A stretch of DNA of 64,000 nt from Micromonospora vinacea (GCF_015751785.1 NZ_JADOTY010000001.1:620001-684000), one strand, 5' to 3'. Shown: positions 51,872-61,386, numbered from the stretch's first letter. The notes: generated by a model from the sequence alone, not told the origin. Translations and numbers: made by a program.

Positions 51872-53113
51872 GTGAGCCTCACCCACGCCCCGGCCGGCGC
51901 AGTCCGTCAGGGCAGTCTCCGCGAGCTCAACCTCGCCCTCGTCCTCGGCCGGATCGCCGCGGCCGACCGCCCTCCGTCCCGGGCCGACCTGGCGACCGCG
52001 ACCGGCCTGACCAGAGCCACAGTGTCCGCGGTGGTCGAGGACCTGCTCGCCGGCCGGCTGGTCAGTGAGTCCGACCCCGCGCCCCGCTCGGGCGCCGGCC
52101 GGCCGGCGCGCGGGCTGGTCCTGGCCGATCAGGGTCCGGCCGGGCTCGGCCTGGAGGTCAACGTCGACTACCTTGCGGTCTGCGTGGTCGATCTCGCCGG
52201 CCAGGTCCGCCACCGCACTGTGCACCGGGCCGACCTGCGCCCGGTGGCCCCCGCCGACGCCCTGGCCCGCCTGGTCGAGATGGCCGGGGCGGCGCGCGAC
52301 GACGCTGCGCAGCACGGCCTCACCCTGGTCGGGGCCGCGCTCGCGGTGCCCGGCCTGGTGGACGACGACGGGCTGGTCCGGCTCGCGCCGAACCTCGGCT
52401 GGCGTGACGTGCCGGTGCCTGCGCTGCTCGCCGAGCACCCTCCGCTGATCGAGCAGGTGCCCGGCATCCCGGCGCTGACGGTGGACAACGAGGCCAACCT
52501 CGCCGCGCTCGGCGAGCTGCACTCTCAACCGCCCGGCTGCTCGTCCAGCTTCCTGCACATCTCCGGGGAGGTGGGCATCGGCGCCGGCATCGTGCTGGAC
52601 GGTGCGCTGTTTCGCGGCGTACGCGGGTGGAGCGGCGAGATCGGGCACCTTCCGGTCCACCCCGAGGGCCGTCCGTGCCGCTGCGGCGGGCAGGGTTGCC
52701 TGGAGCAGTACGCCGGCCAGGAGGCGATCGTGTCCGCCGCCGGGCTGGCTAGGGCGGAGCTTCCCGCGGACACCGCGACGGCCCGGCTCGCCGAGTTGGC
52801 CGAGGCCGGGGACGCCGACGCGCTGCGGGCGCTGCACGACGCCGGAACGGCGCTCGGCGTCGCGGTGGCCGGCGTCGTCAACCTGCTCGACCTGGACACC
52901 GTGGTACTCGGTGGCGGTTACGCCGCGCTCGCACCCTGGCTGTGCCCCCCGGTCCTCGCCGAGATCGACGCCCGGGTGCTCACAGCGGCCTGGTCGCCGG
53001 TCACGGTCCGGCCGTCGACGCTCGGCGCGGAGGCCGCGGCGGTGGGTGCCGCCGGATCGGTGGCCCGCCGGATCGTCGCCCAGCCCGTCGGCTGGTTGGC
53101 CCGCTCCGGCTGA
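51872..53113 (+). CDS. ROK-family xylose repressor candidate (413 aa)
   Basis: XylR/NagC-type protein. An N-terminal helix-turn-helix (SRADLATATGLTRATVSAVVEDLLAGRLV, about 30-60) precedes a ROK sugar-kinase-like fold: DNEANLAALGEL, ISGEVGIGAGIVLDGALFRG and the zinc motif CRCGGQGCLEQY. The HTH plus divergence from xylA marks it as repressor. GTG 51872 sits right after AAGGG without proper spacing, so the message may be nearly leaderless. The frame remains open far upstream, in antisense to xylA and xylB. Confidence 0.92.
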   Translation: MSLTHAPAGAVRQGSLRELNLALVLGRIAAADRPPSRADLATATGLTRATVSAVVEDLLAGRLVSESDPAPRSGAGRPARGLVLADQGPAGLGLEVNVDYLAVCVVDLAGQVRHRTVHRADLRPVAPADALARLVEMAGAARDDAAQHGLTLVGAALAVPGLVDDDGLVRLAPNLGWRDVPVPALLAEHPPLIEQVPGIPALTVDNEANLAALGELHSQPPGCSSSFLHISGEVGIGAGIVLDGALFRGVRGWSGEIGHLPVHPEGRPCRCGGQGCLEQYAGQEAIVSAAGLARAELPADTATARLAELAEAGDADALRALHDAGTALGVAVAGVVNLLDLDTVVLGGGYAALAPWLCPPVLAEIDARVLTAAWSPVTVRPSTLGAEAAAVGAAGSVARRIVAQPVGWLARSG

Positions 53114-53201
53114 ACTCCACCCCGCGCCGTGCGCCGCTGTCGGGGAGGATCGGTACCCTTGCCCCCAGGCAACGATCCCCGGTGAGGAGTCGAGAAGCAG
53201 C

Positions 53202-53243
53202 ATGCGCACACGTCGTCAGACGCGAGCCGGCGTCCGGCGGTGA
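53202..53243 (+). CDS. Possible 13-codon leader frame overlapping the phosphatase start
   Basis: From ATG 53202 to TGA 53243 the sequence encodes MRTRRQTRAGVRR. GAGGAG lies about 14 bases upstream. The stop overlaps the GTG 53240 start of the next gene in a GTGA motif. The phosphatase GTG itself has no convincing ribosome site, so translational coupling from this mini-frame is plausible. Six of thirteen residues are Arg. It could also be chance. Confidence 0.4.
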   Translation: MRTRRQTRAGVRR

Positions 53244-54844
53244 CCACGACCCGGCAACCCGGCGGCACCCCGTTGCCGGCCGACGAGCTGTTGGCTCGCG
53301 AGCTGCTCGACGGGCTCGCCGAGGCCGTGCTGACAACGGACGGGACCGGCCGGGTCACCCTGGTCAACGCCATGGCGGCCGAGCTGATCCCCGAGATCGA
53401 CGCCGGCACCGAGCTGGCCGGCTGCCCGGTGGCACCCCTGGCCCGGGCGGTCGCCAGCGGCGCTGACCGCTTCGACGCCGACCACCACGGCCGGCGACTG
53501 CGCGGCGTCCGGCGGCAACTCGCCGGCTCCCGGTGGGCGTGGTATGTCCGCGACGTCACCGAGGAGCACGCCCGCGCCGACGCCCTGCTCGCCGAACGCT
53601 CCCGCACCGCGTTCCTCGCCCAGGCCGGCAGCCGACTGGCGCTGGCCCTGCACCGGGACCATGTCCTCCTGGCCACCGCCACGCTCGCCGTCCCCTACCT
53701 GGCCGACGTCGCCGTGGCACTGCCCCGACCGACGGTGCCGGCCGAGCCGCACCCCCGGTGGATCCGGTACGCCGACGGTGAGCCCGCCCCTGTCACCGGG
53801 CTGGCCGGTCCCGCGCTGACCGGCGCGGTGCCCGGGCTGGCCGAGGCGCTGGCCGGCGAAGCTGCCGAGCCGGGCACCTGGCCGGACGCCCCGCGCACCG
53901 AACTGGCCGACCTGCTGCCGCCCGGGTTCGGCCCTCCGGGCATGGTGCTGGTCAGCCCGCTGCTCAGCGCCAGCGGGTCCGCCGGGGCGCTGCTGCTCAT
54001 CCGTCGGCCCGAGCGGGCTGGCTTCGACAGGCGCGACGTGGAGCTGGCCCGGGAGTTCGCCGCCCGCGCGGGTGCCGCACTGGCCACCGCCGACCTGCAC
54101 GGTGAGCAGGCCCACCTGGCCCGGGTGCTGCAGACCAGCCTGCTCCCGCCCGAGCTGCCCACGGTGCCCGGCGTGACGATGGCCGGCGGCTACCGGGCAG
54201 CGGGCGACACCCTGCGCATCGGCGGTGACTTCTACGAGGTGTTCCCACACCCACAGGGCGCCCTGTTCGGGCTCGGCGACGTGTCCGGCAAGGGCGTGGG
54301 CGCGGCGGTGCTGACCGGCCGGGTCCGCCAGTCGTTGCAGACGCTGCGGCTCGTCGAACAACGCCCACTGGAGCTGATCCAGCTGCTCAACCAGGCGCTG
54401 TTCGACGCGCCGGACGCGGCACGGCGCAGCCAGTTCACCACAGTGCTGCTCGGCTCGCTCGACCGAGGGTCGGCCGGGCTGGACGTCCGGATCGCCGGCG
54501 GAGGGCACCCGGCGCCACTGCTGGTCACCGCCGACGGCACCGTCACCACGGTCCCGGTCGGTGGCATGCCGGTGGGGGCGCTGACCGCCGCCCGGTTCGC
54601 CGAGGCGCGGGTGCACCTCGATCCGGGCGACCTGCTGCTCGCGTACACCGATGGGGTGACCGAGGCGCGCGGACCGCGCGACGCGGGGATGTTCGGCGAG
54701 GCCCGGTTGCGGGCCGCGCTGGTCGCGGCGGCCGGTCAACCCCCGGCGGCACTGATCGACCGGGTACTGCGGGCGGTCGACGACTGGTTGGACGGGCAGG
54801 CCCACGACGACATCGCGATGCTGGCCGTGGGCGCCTCGGCATGA
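53240..54844 (+). CDS. PAS-GAF-SpoIIE (PP2C) serine/threonine phosphatase (534 aa)
   Basis: A multi-domain phosphatase: PAS-like sensor (about 15-115, AVLTTDGTGRVTLVNAMAAEL), GAF-like domain (about 125-290, ending FDRRDVELAREFAARAGAALA), and the SpoIIE domain (about 320-534). Its metal-site motifs are canonical: GGDFYEVF, LGDVSGKGVGAAVL, AGGGHPAPLL, AYTDGVTEARG and DDIAMLAV. Such enzymes dephosphorylate STAS-type antagonists in partner switching. Begins with GTG 53240; its possible leader frame is described separately. Nearby the STAS protein at 1963 is far away and need not be the target. Confidence 0.92.
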   Translation: MTTTRQPGGTPLPADELLARELLDGLAEAVLTTDGTGRVTLVNAMAAELIPEIDAGTELAGCPVAPLARAVASGADRFDADHHGRRLRGVRRQLAGSRWAWYVRDVTEEHARADALLAERSRTAFLAQAGSRLALALHRDHVLLATATLAVPYLADVAVALPRPTVPAEPHPRWIRYADGEPAPVTGLAGPALTGAVPGLAEALAGEAAEPGTWPDAPRTELADLLPPGFGPPGMVLVSPLLSASGSAGALLLIRRPERAGFDRRDVELAREFAARAGAALATADLHGEQAHLARVLQTSLLPPELPTVPGVTMAGGYRAAGDTLRIGGDFYEVFPHPQGALFGLGDVSGKGVGAAVLTGRVRQSLQTLRLVEQRPLELIQLLNQALFDAPDAARRSQFTTVLLGSLDRGSAGLDVRIAGGGHPAPLLVTADGTVTTVPVGGMPVGALTAARFAEARVHLDPGDLLLAYTDGVTEARGPRDAGMFGEARLRAALVAAAGQPPAALIDRVLRAVDDWLDGQAHDDIAMLAVGASA

Positions 54845-54872
54845 CCGACGGGCGACAGCCCGGCCGGCTCGA

Positions 54873-55538
54873 TCAGGCGGTGCGCGCCACCGGCGGGTCG
54901 TCGGCCGGCCAATCCCGAGTGGAGCCGAGCGATCGTTCCGGGCCCCCTGACGAACCCGTCCACCCCGCTTGGGTCTGCCGAGCCGACTCGACCGGCCAGT
55001 TTCCCGACCGCCCACCGGGCCGGTCCGGGTCGTTCGGCCAGTCCCCCTGGCCCGTCGGCTCGTCCGGTGGAGGCGCGTTCTGCGCCTGTTGGCGGCGGGC
55101 GGTCTCGTCGAACTCCCGCATCCCGCGCAGCAGGGCGTCGCGGCCCTCCCAGCTCATCCCGGCCAACACGGCGGCGAGTTGGCCCTGGCGGTCGGCCCGC
55201 AACTCGGCGACGAGCCGGCGGGCCTCCGGGGTGAGGTGCAGCGAGATCTCCCGCCGGTCGAAGCGGCCCGGCTCGCGCTCCAGCATGCCGGCGGCGACCA
55301 GCCGGTCGCAGAGACGGCTGGCGGAGCTGAGCAGCATGTCGAGTTGGGTGGCGAGGCGACGCAGGTTGATCCCGTCGTGCTGCTCCACCACCATCACCGC
55401 CCGTAACTGGGCACCCGACACGCGGTTGGCGGTCCCCTCCCGGGCAGACTCCCAGATGCCCAGCAGGGCAGCGGCCGCCGCGTCCAGTGCGGCAGCCATA
55501 CTCGTCTCAGGGTCCATCGGACGGTTCAGTTCGGCCAT
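54873..55538 (-). CDS. MarR-family transcriptional regulator with disordered tail (221 aa)
   Basis: Winged-helix MarR domain over about residues 25-150: RAVMVVEQHDGINLRRLATQLDMLLSSASRLCDRLVAAGMLEREPG, in pieces, has the usual helices and the wing (RFDRREISLHLTPEARRLVA). A Pro/Gly/Asp-rich tail of about 65 residues (PTGQGDWPNDPDRPGG and later) is uncommon for the family. ATG 55538 matches the family start; a second ATG eight codons later is possible. It lies divergent from the gene at 55597 and may control it. Confidence 0.85.
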   Translation of the reverse strand: MAELNRPMDPETSMAAALDAAAAALLGIWESAREGTANRVSGAQLRAVMVVEQHDGINLRRLATQLDMLLSSASRLCDRLVAAGMLEREPGRFDRREISLHLTPEARRLVAELRADRQGQLAAVLAGMSWEGRDALLRGMREFDETARRQQAQNAPPPDEPTGQGDWPNDPDRPGGRSGNWPVESARQTQAGWTGSSGGPERSLGSTRDWPADDPPVARTA

Positions 55539-55596
55539 GGTGGCCCGAGAGTACTCCGAACCTCCTGGTGGTCGAGCTTTCAGTGAAGGGCTGACG

Positions 55597-56727
55597 ATGA
55601 GCGAACCGGTCAATCGGGCACGACGTGCCCTGAACGAGACACCAGCTGACCGTCTCGTCGGTGGTATCGGGGATGTGCTCGTCCAGTCGTACGGGATCAC
55701 CGAGGTCGAGCTCTACCAGGTCGACTACCGGATCGCGGAGCTGCTGCCACTCACCGACGGTGACCCGATCACCAGCCCCGGGCACCCGGCCTGGCGCGCC
55801 TTCGACCACCAGTCGCCGATACTGACCGACGGCACCGCCTGGTTCCCGGTCACCATGCGTGGCGAGCGTCGAGGGGTGCTGCGCCTGTCACCCGTTGCGG
55901 ACGACCGGGACGTCGTCGCCGCATTGGCCGAGATCGCCACCGCGCTCGCCCACGAGGTGGCGGCGGTCTCCGCCGGCACCGACGTCTATCGGGCGGCCCG
56001 GCGCTCCCAACGCCTCACCCTGGCCGCCGAGATGCAGTGGGACCTGCTCCCCGGCCGCAGCCGGATCCGTCCCTCGTTCAGCCTGGCCGGGCAGTTGGAG
56101 CCGGCGTACGCGGTGCGCGGCGACAGCTTCGACTGGTCCGACGACGGGGAACGGCTCTGGTTGTCCACCATCAACGGCACCGGTGAGGGGGTGGCCGCCT
56201 CCCTGCTCACCTCGCTGGCCACTCACGCGCTGCGCAACGCGCGTCGGGCCGGGCTGGGCCTGGCCGACCAGGCCGCCCTCGCCGACCAGGCCATCTACGA
56301 CCTGTACCGGGGCGAGCAGCACCTGTCCGCGTTGCTGATGGAGTTGGACCTGCGCTCCGGGATGATGACAGTGGTGGACGCCGGGTCGCCCCGACTGGTC
56401 CTGCTCCGCGACGGCGACGTCACCGAGCAGCCCCTGGAGGCGCAGTTCCCGCTGGGCATGTTCGAGGCGACCGACTACCACGAGCAGAAGTTCCCGCTGG
56501 AGCGCGGTGACCGCGTCTTCGTGGTCAGCGACGGGGTGGTGGAGGCCACCGGACAGCACGTGCGCTACGGCGAGACGGCGCTGGACCGGTTCCTTCGGCG
56601 GACCGGGCCGATGGCGCCCCTGGACGCCGTCCGGTCGCTGATCGGTGATCTGCGCGCGTTCGTGGCCGGTGACCTGGTCGACGACGCGGTTGTCGTCTGC
56701 CTGGACTGGACCGGCCCGCAACCCTGA
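55597..56727 (+). CDS. SpoIIE-like phosphatase domain protein with altered metal motifs (376 aa)
   Basis: The N-terminal 120 residues form a GAF-like region (ADRLVGGIGDVLVQSYGITEVELYQVD). The C-terminal half has the SpoIIE phosphatase order, but key motifs differ: GGDFYE is RGDSFDWSDDG (Asp kept), the DGMGHG/DVSGKG motif reads INGTGEGVAAS (Asp replaced by Asn), and GHPPP becomes DAGSPRL, while SDGVVEAT and DDAVVVCL remain. It may be a weakened or differently metallated enzyme or a sensor. ATG 55597 has AAGGG at the right distance. Divergent from the MarR gene. Confidence 0.8.
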   Translation: MSEPVNRARRALNETPADRLVGGIGDVLVQSYGITEVELYQVDYRIAELLPLTDGDPITSPGHPAWRAFDHQSPILTDGTAWFPVTMRGERRGVLRLSPVADDRDVVAALAEIATALAHEVAAVSAGTDVYRAARRSQRLTLAAEMQWDLLPGRSRIRPSFSLAGQLEPAYAVRGDSFDWSDDGERLWLSTINGTGEGVAASLLTSLATHALRNARRAGLGLADQAALADQAIYDLYRGEQHLSALLMELDLRSGMMTVVDAGSPRLVLLRDGDVTEQPLEAQFPLGMFEATDYHEQKFPLERGDRVFVVSDGVVEATGQHVRYGETALDRFLRRTGPMAPLDAVRSLIGDLRAFVAGDLVDDAVVVCLDWTGPQP

Positions 56728-56734
56728 CCGGTGC

Positions 56735-58216
56735 TCAGTACGCGCCGCGGCCGTTCAGCACCGCGCCGAAGGTCTTCCAGAGGATGGTGAGGTCGGCGGC
56801 GAGCGACCAGTTCTCCACGTAGTAGAGGTCGAGCCGGATGCCGTCCTCCCAGCTCAGGTCGGAGCGGCCACTGACCTGCCACAGGCCGGTCATGCCGGGT
56901 TTGACCAGCAGCCGTCGGGCCACGTCACCGTCGTAACGGGCCACCTCCGAGGGCAGCGGCGGGCGGGGCCCGACCAGGCTCATCTGACCCAGCAGCACGT
57001 TGACCAGCTGCGGCAGCTCGTCCAGTGACCACTTGCGCAGCAGCCGGCCGACGCGCGTCACCCGGGGGTCCTGGCGCATCTTGAACATCAGGCCGTCGGT
57101 CTCGTTGCGCGCGGTCAGCTCGGCGAGCAGCGCGTCCGCGTTCACCACCATGGTGCGGAACTTGAACACGCCGAACTCCTGCCCGCCCCGGCCGACCCGG
57201 ACCTGCCGGAACAGCACCGGACCCCGGCTGTCCAGTTTGATGGCCAGGGCGATGAACGCGATCAGCGGCAGCAGCACCGCCAGCGCCAGCGACGAGACGG
57301 ACCGGTCGACGAGACCCTTCACCAGCTTGCGGGCCCCACGGAACTCCGGCGCCTCGACGTGGATCAACGGCAGGCCGGCGACGGGGCGGGTGTGGATCCG
57401 TGGGCCGGCGACGTCGGTCAGCGCGGGTGCCACGACCAGGTCGACGCCGGTCCCCTCCAACTGCCAGCCGAGACGGCGCAGCCGGGTAGCTGTCAGCTCA
57501 CCGGAGGCGGTCACCGCGACCGTGTCCGCGCCGATCGCGGTGGCGGCCTCCGGGATGCCCCGGAACGACCCCACCACCGGCACGTCACCCAGCCGCTGCG
57601 CCACCGGCGCGAGCAACGCGTCCGGGATGCAGGCGCCCACCACCTGGTAGCCGGCGTACGGCTCGCGGCGCAGCGTGTGGACCAACTCCAGCACGTGGGC
57701 GGTGTCGCCGACCACCAACACCTTGCGAGACCAGCCGACACCCAGCGAGCGGGCCCGGTGCAGCCGCTTACGGGCGGCGAACCGCGCCACCTCCAGCCCG
57801 ACGGTGCCCACCGCGAAGGAGATGCCCAGGAACCCCCGGGAGACGCCGACGTCGGCGATGTAGCCGATGATGGCGATCGCCCCGGCCAGGCGCAGGCTGG
57901 CGGAACTGACCCGCCGGTACTCGTCCGCCCCGTAGCCGATCACCCGGTCGTCGTAGCAGCCGAGCGCCTTGAGCGAGACCAGCCAGGCCAGCACCAACCC
58001 GGGGGCGACCAGCACGTACGGGATCTCCGAGCCGGTCGGCTCGCCCTCACCGAAACGGGCGACGTAGCCGATCAGCAGCGCGATGATGAGGACGGTGGTG
58101 TCCAGCACCACCAGAACCCGAACGTAGGACCGTTCGTCGGCGCGGGCCACCAGCCCGGCGCGTCGAGCGTCCGGCTCCGCCGACGTGGCGGGGGTCAACA
58201 GTGTCGCCACGCTCAC
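56735..58216 (-). CDS. Exopolysaccharide polyprenyl-phosphate sugar phosphotransferase (493 aa)
   Basis: Initiating glycosyl-phosphotransferase of the WbaP/CpsE class. Four hydrophobic helices (about 35-155) are followed by a nucleotide-like central domain (VLVVGDTAHVLELV) and the C-terminal Bac_transf domain (about 305-493) with FGVFKFRTMVVNAD, KWSLDELPQLVNVL and SLVGPRPPL, PGMTGLWQVSGRSDL signatures. It moves a sugar-1-phosphate from a nucleotide sugar to undecaprenyl phosphate. GTG 58216 is preferred with GGGAGGGCCG before it; GTG 58228 is possible. No other polysaccharide gene lies next to it. Confidence 0.9.
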   Translation of the reverse strand: MSVATLLTPATSAEPDARRAGLVARADERSYVRVLVVLDTTVLIIALLIGYVARFGEGEPTGSEIPYVLVAPGLVLAWLVSLKALGCYDDRVIGYGADEYRRVSSASLRLAGAIAIIGYIADVGVSRGFLGISFAVGTVGLEVARFAARKRLHRARSLGVGWSRKVLVVGDTAHVLELVHTLRREPYAGYQVVGACIPDALLAPVAQRLGDVPVVGSFRGIPEAATAIGADTVAVTASGELTATRLRRLGWQLEGTGVDLVVAPALTDVAGPRIHTRPVAGLPLIHVEAPEFRGARKLVKGLVDRSVSSLALAVLLPLIAFIALAIKLDSRGPVLFRQVRVGRGGQEFGVFKFRTMVVNADALLAELTARNETDGLMFKMRQDPRVTRVGRLLRKWSLDELPQLVNVLLGQMSLVGPRPPLPSEVARYDGDVARRLLVKPGMTGLWQVSGRSDLSWEDGIRLDLYYVENWSLAADLTILWKTFGAVLNGRGAY

Positions 58217-58433
58217 CGGCCCTCCCACTCTGTACAGGATGGCCCCGGCCGACGGGTCGGACCGGAGGCGGACCGACTATGCCGGAACAGTCGACATCCT
58301 GCCTTGACAACTATGACTGCCGATTGCTTCCGACGTATTGCCGTCACTTTTCTTCAACAACCTGCTGGCCGAAAAGGGGCCTGCCACACCGAATCGGCGG
58401 TACGGCAGACCCCCTGGACGGCTGAGCGTCGGA

Positions 58434-60230
58434 TCAGCGTGGCGCTGGCGGACGCCGCGCGATGGCGCTGAGGAAGATGCTGCCGATCTCGCTCGGGTCC
58501 TTGGTGACGAAGACGTCGCCACCGGTCACCTTGGTGATCGACTCCAGCTCTGCCTTGCTGACGCTCTCACCGATACCGATCATGATCACCTGGACCGGCC
58601 GCTCCGGGTCGGCAGTCCGCTTCAACTCGGCGAGCAGTTGCCCCTGGCTGACACCGCTGTTGTCCTCGTTCTTGCCGTCGGTGAACAGCACGATCGAGTT
58701 GACACGGCCGGGCTGCCAGTCTTCCTGCACCGCCTTGTAGGCCGCCAGCATGGTGTCGTAGAGACCGGTACCGCCGTCGGAGGGCCGGACGGTGGCCAGC
58801 GCCCCCTCCAACTGGCCCCGCTGGCCGGAGAGCGGCCCGATCGGGACCAACTGCCGGTAGTCCCGGCTACCGACGAGCTTGGTGGAGAAGGTCCACAGGC
58901 CGATCGACCAGGAGTCGTCGAAGAGGCTCAGACCGCGGCGCGCCGCGTCGACGGTGACCTCCTCCCGGCTCCGGTTGTTGGCGGAGGGCACCGGCTCCTT
59001 CATCGAGCCGGAGACGTCGATGACGGCAAGCATCCGACCCGACTGGGTGGCGATCGACCAACTGGAGACGACCCGCTGGATGGCGGCCGGGTCCAGACCA
59101 CCAGCCGCGGTGCCGCCGTTCGCCGGCGCAGTCGGCGCGCCGCCGGACGGGCTCGGCGCACCCTGCGGCGCCTTGAAGCCCTCGCCCCAGTTGCCGTCCG
59201 GCGCACGCAGCGACTGCGCGGCCAACCGGTCGCGGAAGGTGGGGCTGGTGAGCAGTTCGAACAGCACCTTTGCCGCCGACGCCTTGCTCGGCTCGATGCC
59301 GGGCAGCACCGCGTACGGGTAGTCCAGCGGCATGGGCGCCGGCTGCATGTAGAGCGCGGCGAGCGGCACCGGCGGCTTCTTGCTGTTGTACGCGATCACG
59401 TCTTCTTCGGACAGAGCCGCCGCACCGAGACCACTGGCGATGGACGTCGCGTCGTTGGCCGTCGGGAAACGGGCCAGTAGGTCGTTGCGCAGCGAGGAGC
59501 GCCCGGTGGCCAGCGCGCGGAGCGCGCCGACGGTGTTGCGTTGGGCGTCACCGCCGGCGCCGTTGGCGGCGGCGGTCAGCGAGAGCAGACCGGACAGGCC
59601 CGCCGCGTCGCGGGTCGGCTCGACGATCCCGGTCCGCAGCGGCGTGCTCGTGTTGTTTACCTGCTTGAGCAGGTCGGTCCAGTTGAACTCCTTGTCCGGC
59701 CAGCCCAGTCGGGTGGCGATCGGCTCGGGCATCGCGACGACGATGGGGCTGCGCGCGATTGACGCGCCGTTGGTCGGAGCGAACGCTGTCGCGTCCTTCT
59801 TCAACCGCAGCAGCCAGGTCGAGGAGTCGGGCACCCAGACGTCCGGGCTGACGGCGGTGCCACTGGCCTGCCCCACACCGGCCAGTACAGCGCCGTGCTT
59901 GGCCGCCACCACGGCCGCCACGTCGACCGGGTCGGACGCCGAGACGTCGACGCGGATGCAGGTCGGGCCTACCGCGGCGCCGTCCTTGACCCACTGGGAC
60001 GCGGCGGCGTCCACCGCCGGCGCGAGTTCGGAGGCGACCGCCACGGCAAGCCGGATCTCCCCGGAGCAACTGGGCTGGACCAACTCCCGATAGCCGAACC
60101 ACGCGCCCGTCGTCACGACGAGCACCCCCGCCGTTGCGGCGGCGGCGGCTAGGTGGAGTTTCGAACGCATGCGATGGCGGCCTGCTGACACGGTGACCAT
60201 CTTGCGTACTAGGTGCCGTCTCTGCCACAT
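58434..60230 (-). CDS. Substrate-binding and VWA domain fusion protein (598 aa)
   Basis: The N-terminal membrane anchor (about 25-45) is followed by a periplasmic-binding-like domain (about 55-350, with EIRLAVAVASELAPAV and the later GIVEPTRDAAGLSGLLSL), a Gly/Ala/Pro linker, and a von Willebrand A domain (about 395-590). The MIDAS site reads DVSGSM (Asp405), and the Thr and Asp of GGTGLYDT and LFTDGKNED complete it. Such fusions occur in actinomycetes; function is unproved. ATG 60230 is used, though ATG 60200 or 60170 could be the real start. Confidence 0.85.
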   Translation of the reverse strand: MWQRRHLVRKMVTVSAGRHRMRSKLHLAAAAATAGVLVVTTGAWFGYRELVQPSCSGEIRLAVAVASELAPAVDAAASQWVKDGAAVGPTCIRVDVSASDPVDVAAVVAAKHGAVLAGVGQASGTAVSPDVWVPDSSTWLLRLKKDATAFAPTNGASIARSPIVVAMPEPIATRLGWPDKEFNWTDLLKQVNNTSTPLRTGIVEPTRDAAGLSGLLSLTAAANGAGGDAQRNTVGALRALATGRSSLRNDLLARFPTANDATSIASGLGAAALSEEDVIAYNSKKPPVPLAALYMQPAPMPLDYPYAVLPGIEPSKASAAKVLFELLTSPTFRDRLAAQSLRAPDGNWGEGFKAPQGAPSPSGGAPTAPANGGTAAGGLDPAAIQRVVSSWSIATQSGRMLAVIDVSGSMKEPVPSANNRSREEVTVDAARRGLSLFDDSWSIGLWTFSTKLVGSRDYRQLVPIGPLSGQRGQLEGALATVRPSDGGTGLYDTMLAAYKAVQEDWQPGRVNSIVLFTDGKNEDNSGVSQGQLLAELKRTADPERPVQVIMIGIGESVSKAELESITKVTGGDVFVTKDPSEIGSIFLSAIARRPPAPR

Positions 60231-60348
60231 CCGTTCGGACTAAAGTTACGGAGGAGAAACAGTTGACCACCTTTTTGCAACACAGAGTGACGTAACCGCC
60301 CCGTGGCGTTGCCGAATCAGTGCAGCACTCGCGTCTCTAAACCATCGT

Positions 60349-61386
60349 TCAGGGCAAAACGCACGTTGGACTCGGCACCGGCACCGGCTCGCCGACCACC
60401 TCCAGGACGCCGGTGTCGGCGTCGCGCCGGAACACCCGCACCATGTCCGCCCGCTCGTCGGCGACGTAGAGGTGCCCACCGATCAGAGCGAAGTGCCGAG
60501 GCCACTCGCCGCCGGTGTCCACTTCGGCCACCAGCTCGGGCAACTCCCCGGTCAGGGCGAAGACCGCCACCGTCCCCACCCCACGGTTGCCGACGTAGAG
60601 GAACCGCCCGTCCGGGGCGACCGCGACCTCCGACGGCTGGACATGACCGGCCCGCTCACTCGCTTCGACCCGCCCGCGCTGGTGCAACGCGCCGTCGTCG
60701 GTCAGCTCGTACGCGGTGACCGAGGCGTCCAGCTCACCGACGAGGTAGCAGCGCCGTCCGTCCGGGTGCCGGGCCAGGTGCCGAGGGCCGGTGCCGGGCG
60801 TCGTACGCATCCGCGGCGCACGTGGCACCAGTCGTCCGGTCGCCTCGTCCAGGTCGTACCGGTAGACCGAGTCGGTGCCGAGGTCCACGGCGAGGATCGG
60901 CCCGCGACCCGCCCCCGGCGAGACCATGTGGGCGTGGGCGTGGTCCTGGCGCTCCGGGTCGGGGCCGTGCCCCTCGTGCACGACCAGGTCGCTGCGCTCG
61001 CCGGGCACGCCCTGCGGGTCAAGTGGAAAGACCGCGATGCTGCCGCTGCCGTAGTTGGCCGCCAGCAGGTGACCGCCGCCGGGCAGCACCGCCAGGTGGC
61101 AGGGCTCGGCACCGCCGGTCGACCGGCTGCCGAGCGGGTCCAACGCACCGTCCGCGCCGACCTGCCAGGCGCTGATCTGCCCGTCGGCCAGTTCGTTGAC
61201 CGCGTAGAGCACCGGCTGGGTGGGGTGCCGCGCCAGGAAGGAGGGGGACGGGGTGACCGCCACCGTGCCGAGTGGGGTCAGTGCCCCGGTCCTCGGGTCG
61301 CGGCGTGCCGCGACGATGCCGCTGCCCCGCCCGCCACTCTGCGCGGTGTAACCCCCGATGTGGACGACCTCACCCTGACCGTTCAC
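60349..61386 (-). CDS. Lactonase-family beta-propeller protein (345 aa)
   Basis: YbhE/6-phosphogluconolactonase-like seven-bladed propeller. Repeats of the form LARHPTQPVLYAVNE, LAVLPGGGHLLAANYGSG, LARHPDGRRCYLVGE and VAVAPDGRFLYVGNR give the blades, and GPGPRH-like TGPRHLARHP contains active-site Arg/His of the family. GTG 61386 is chosen because GGAGG lies eight bases before; ATG 61422 and 61407 lack that. Sugar-lactone hydrolysis is presumed, not shown. Confidence 0.88.
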   Translation of the reverse strand: MNGQGEVVHIGGYTAQSGGRGSGIVAARRDPRTGALTPLGTVAVTPSPSFLARHPTQPVLYAVNELADGQISAWQVGADGALDPLGSRSTGGAEPCHLAVLPGGGHLLAANYGSGSIAVFPLDPQGVPGERSDLVVHEGHGPDPERQDHAHAHMVSPGAGRGPILAVDLGTDSVYRYDLDEATGRLVPRAPRMRTTPGTGPRHLARHPDGRRCYLVGELDASVTAYELTDDGALHQRGRVEASERAGHVQPSEVAVAPDGRFLYVGNRGVGTVAVFALTGELPELVAEVDTGGEWPRHFALIGGHLYVADERADMVRVFRRDADTGVLEVVGEPVPVPSPTCVLP

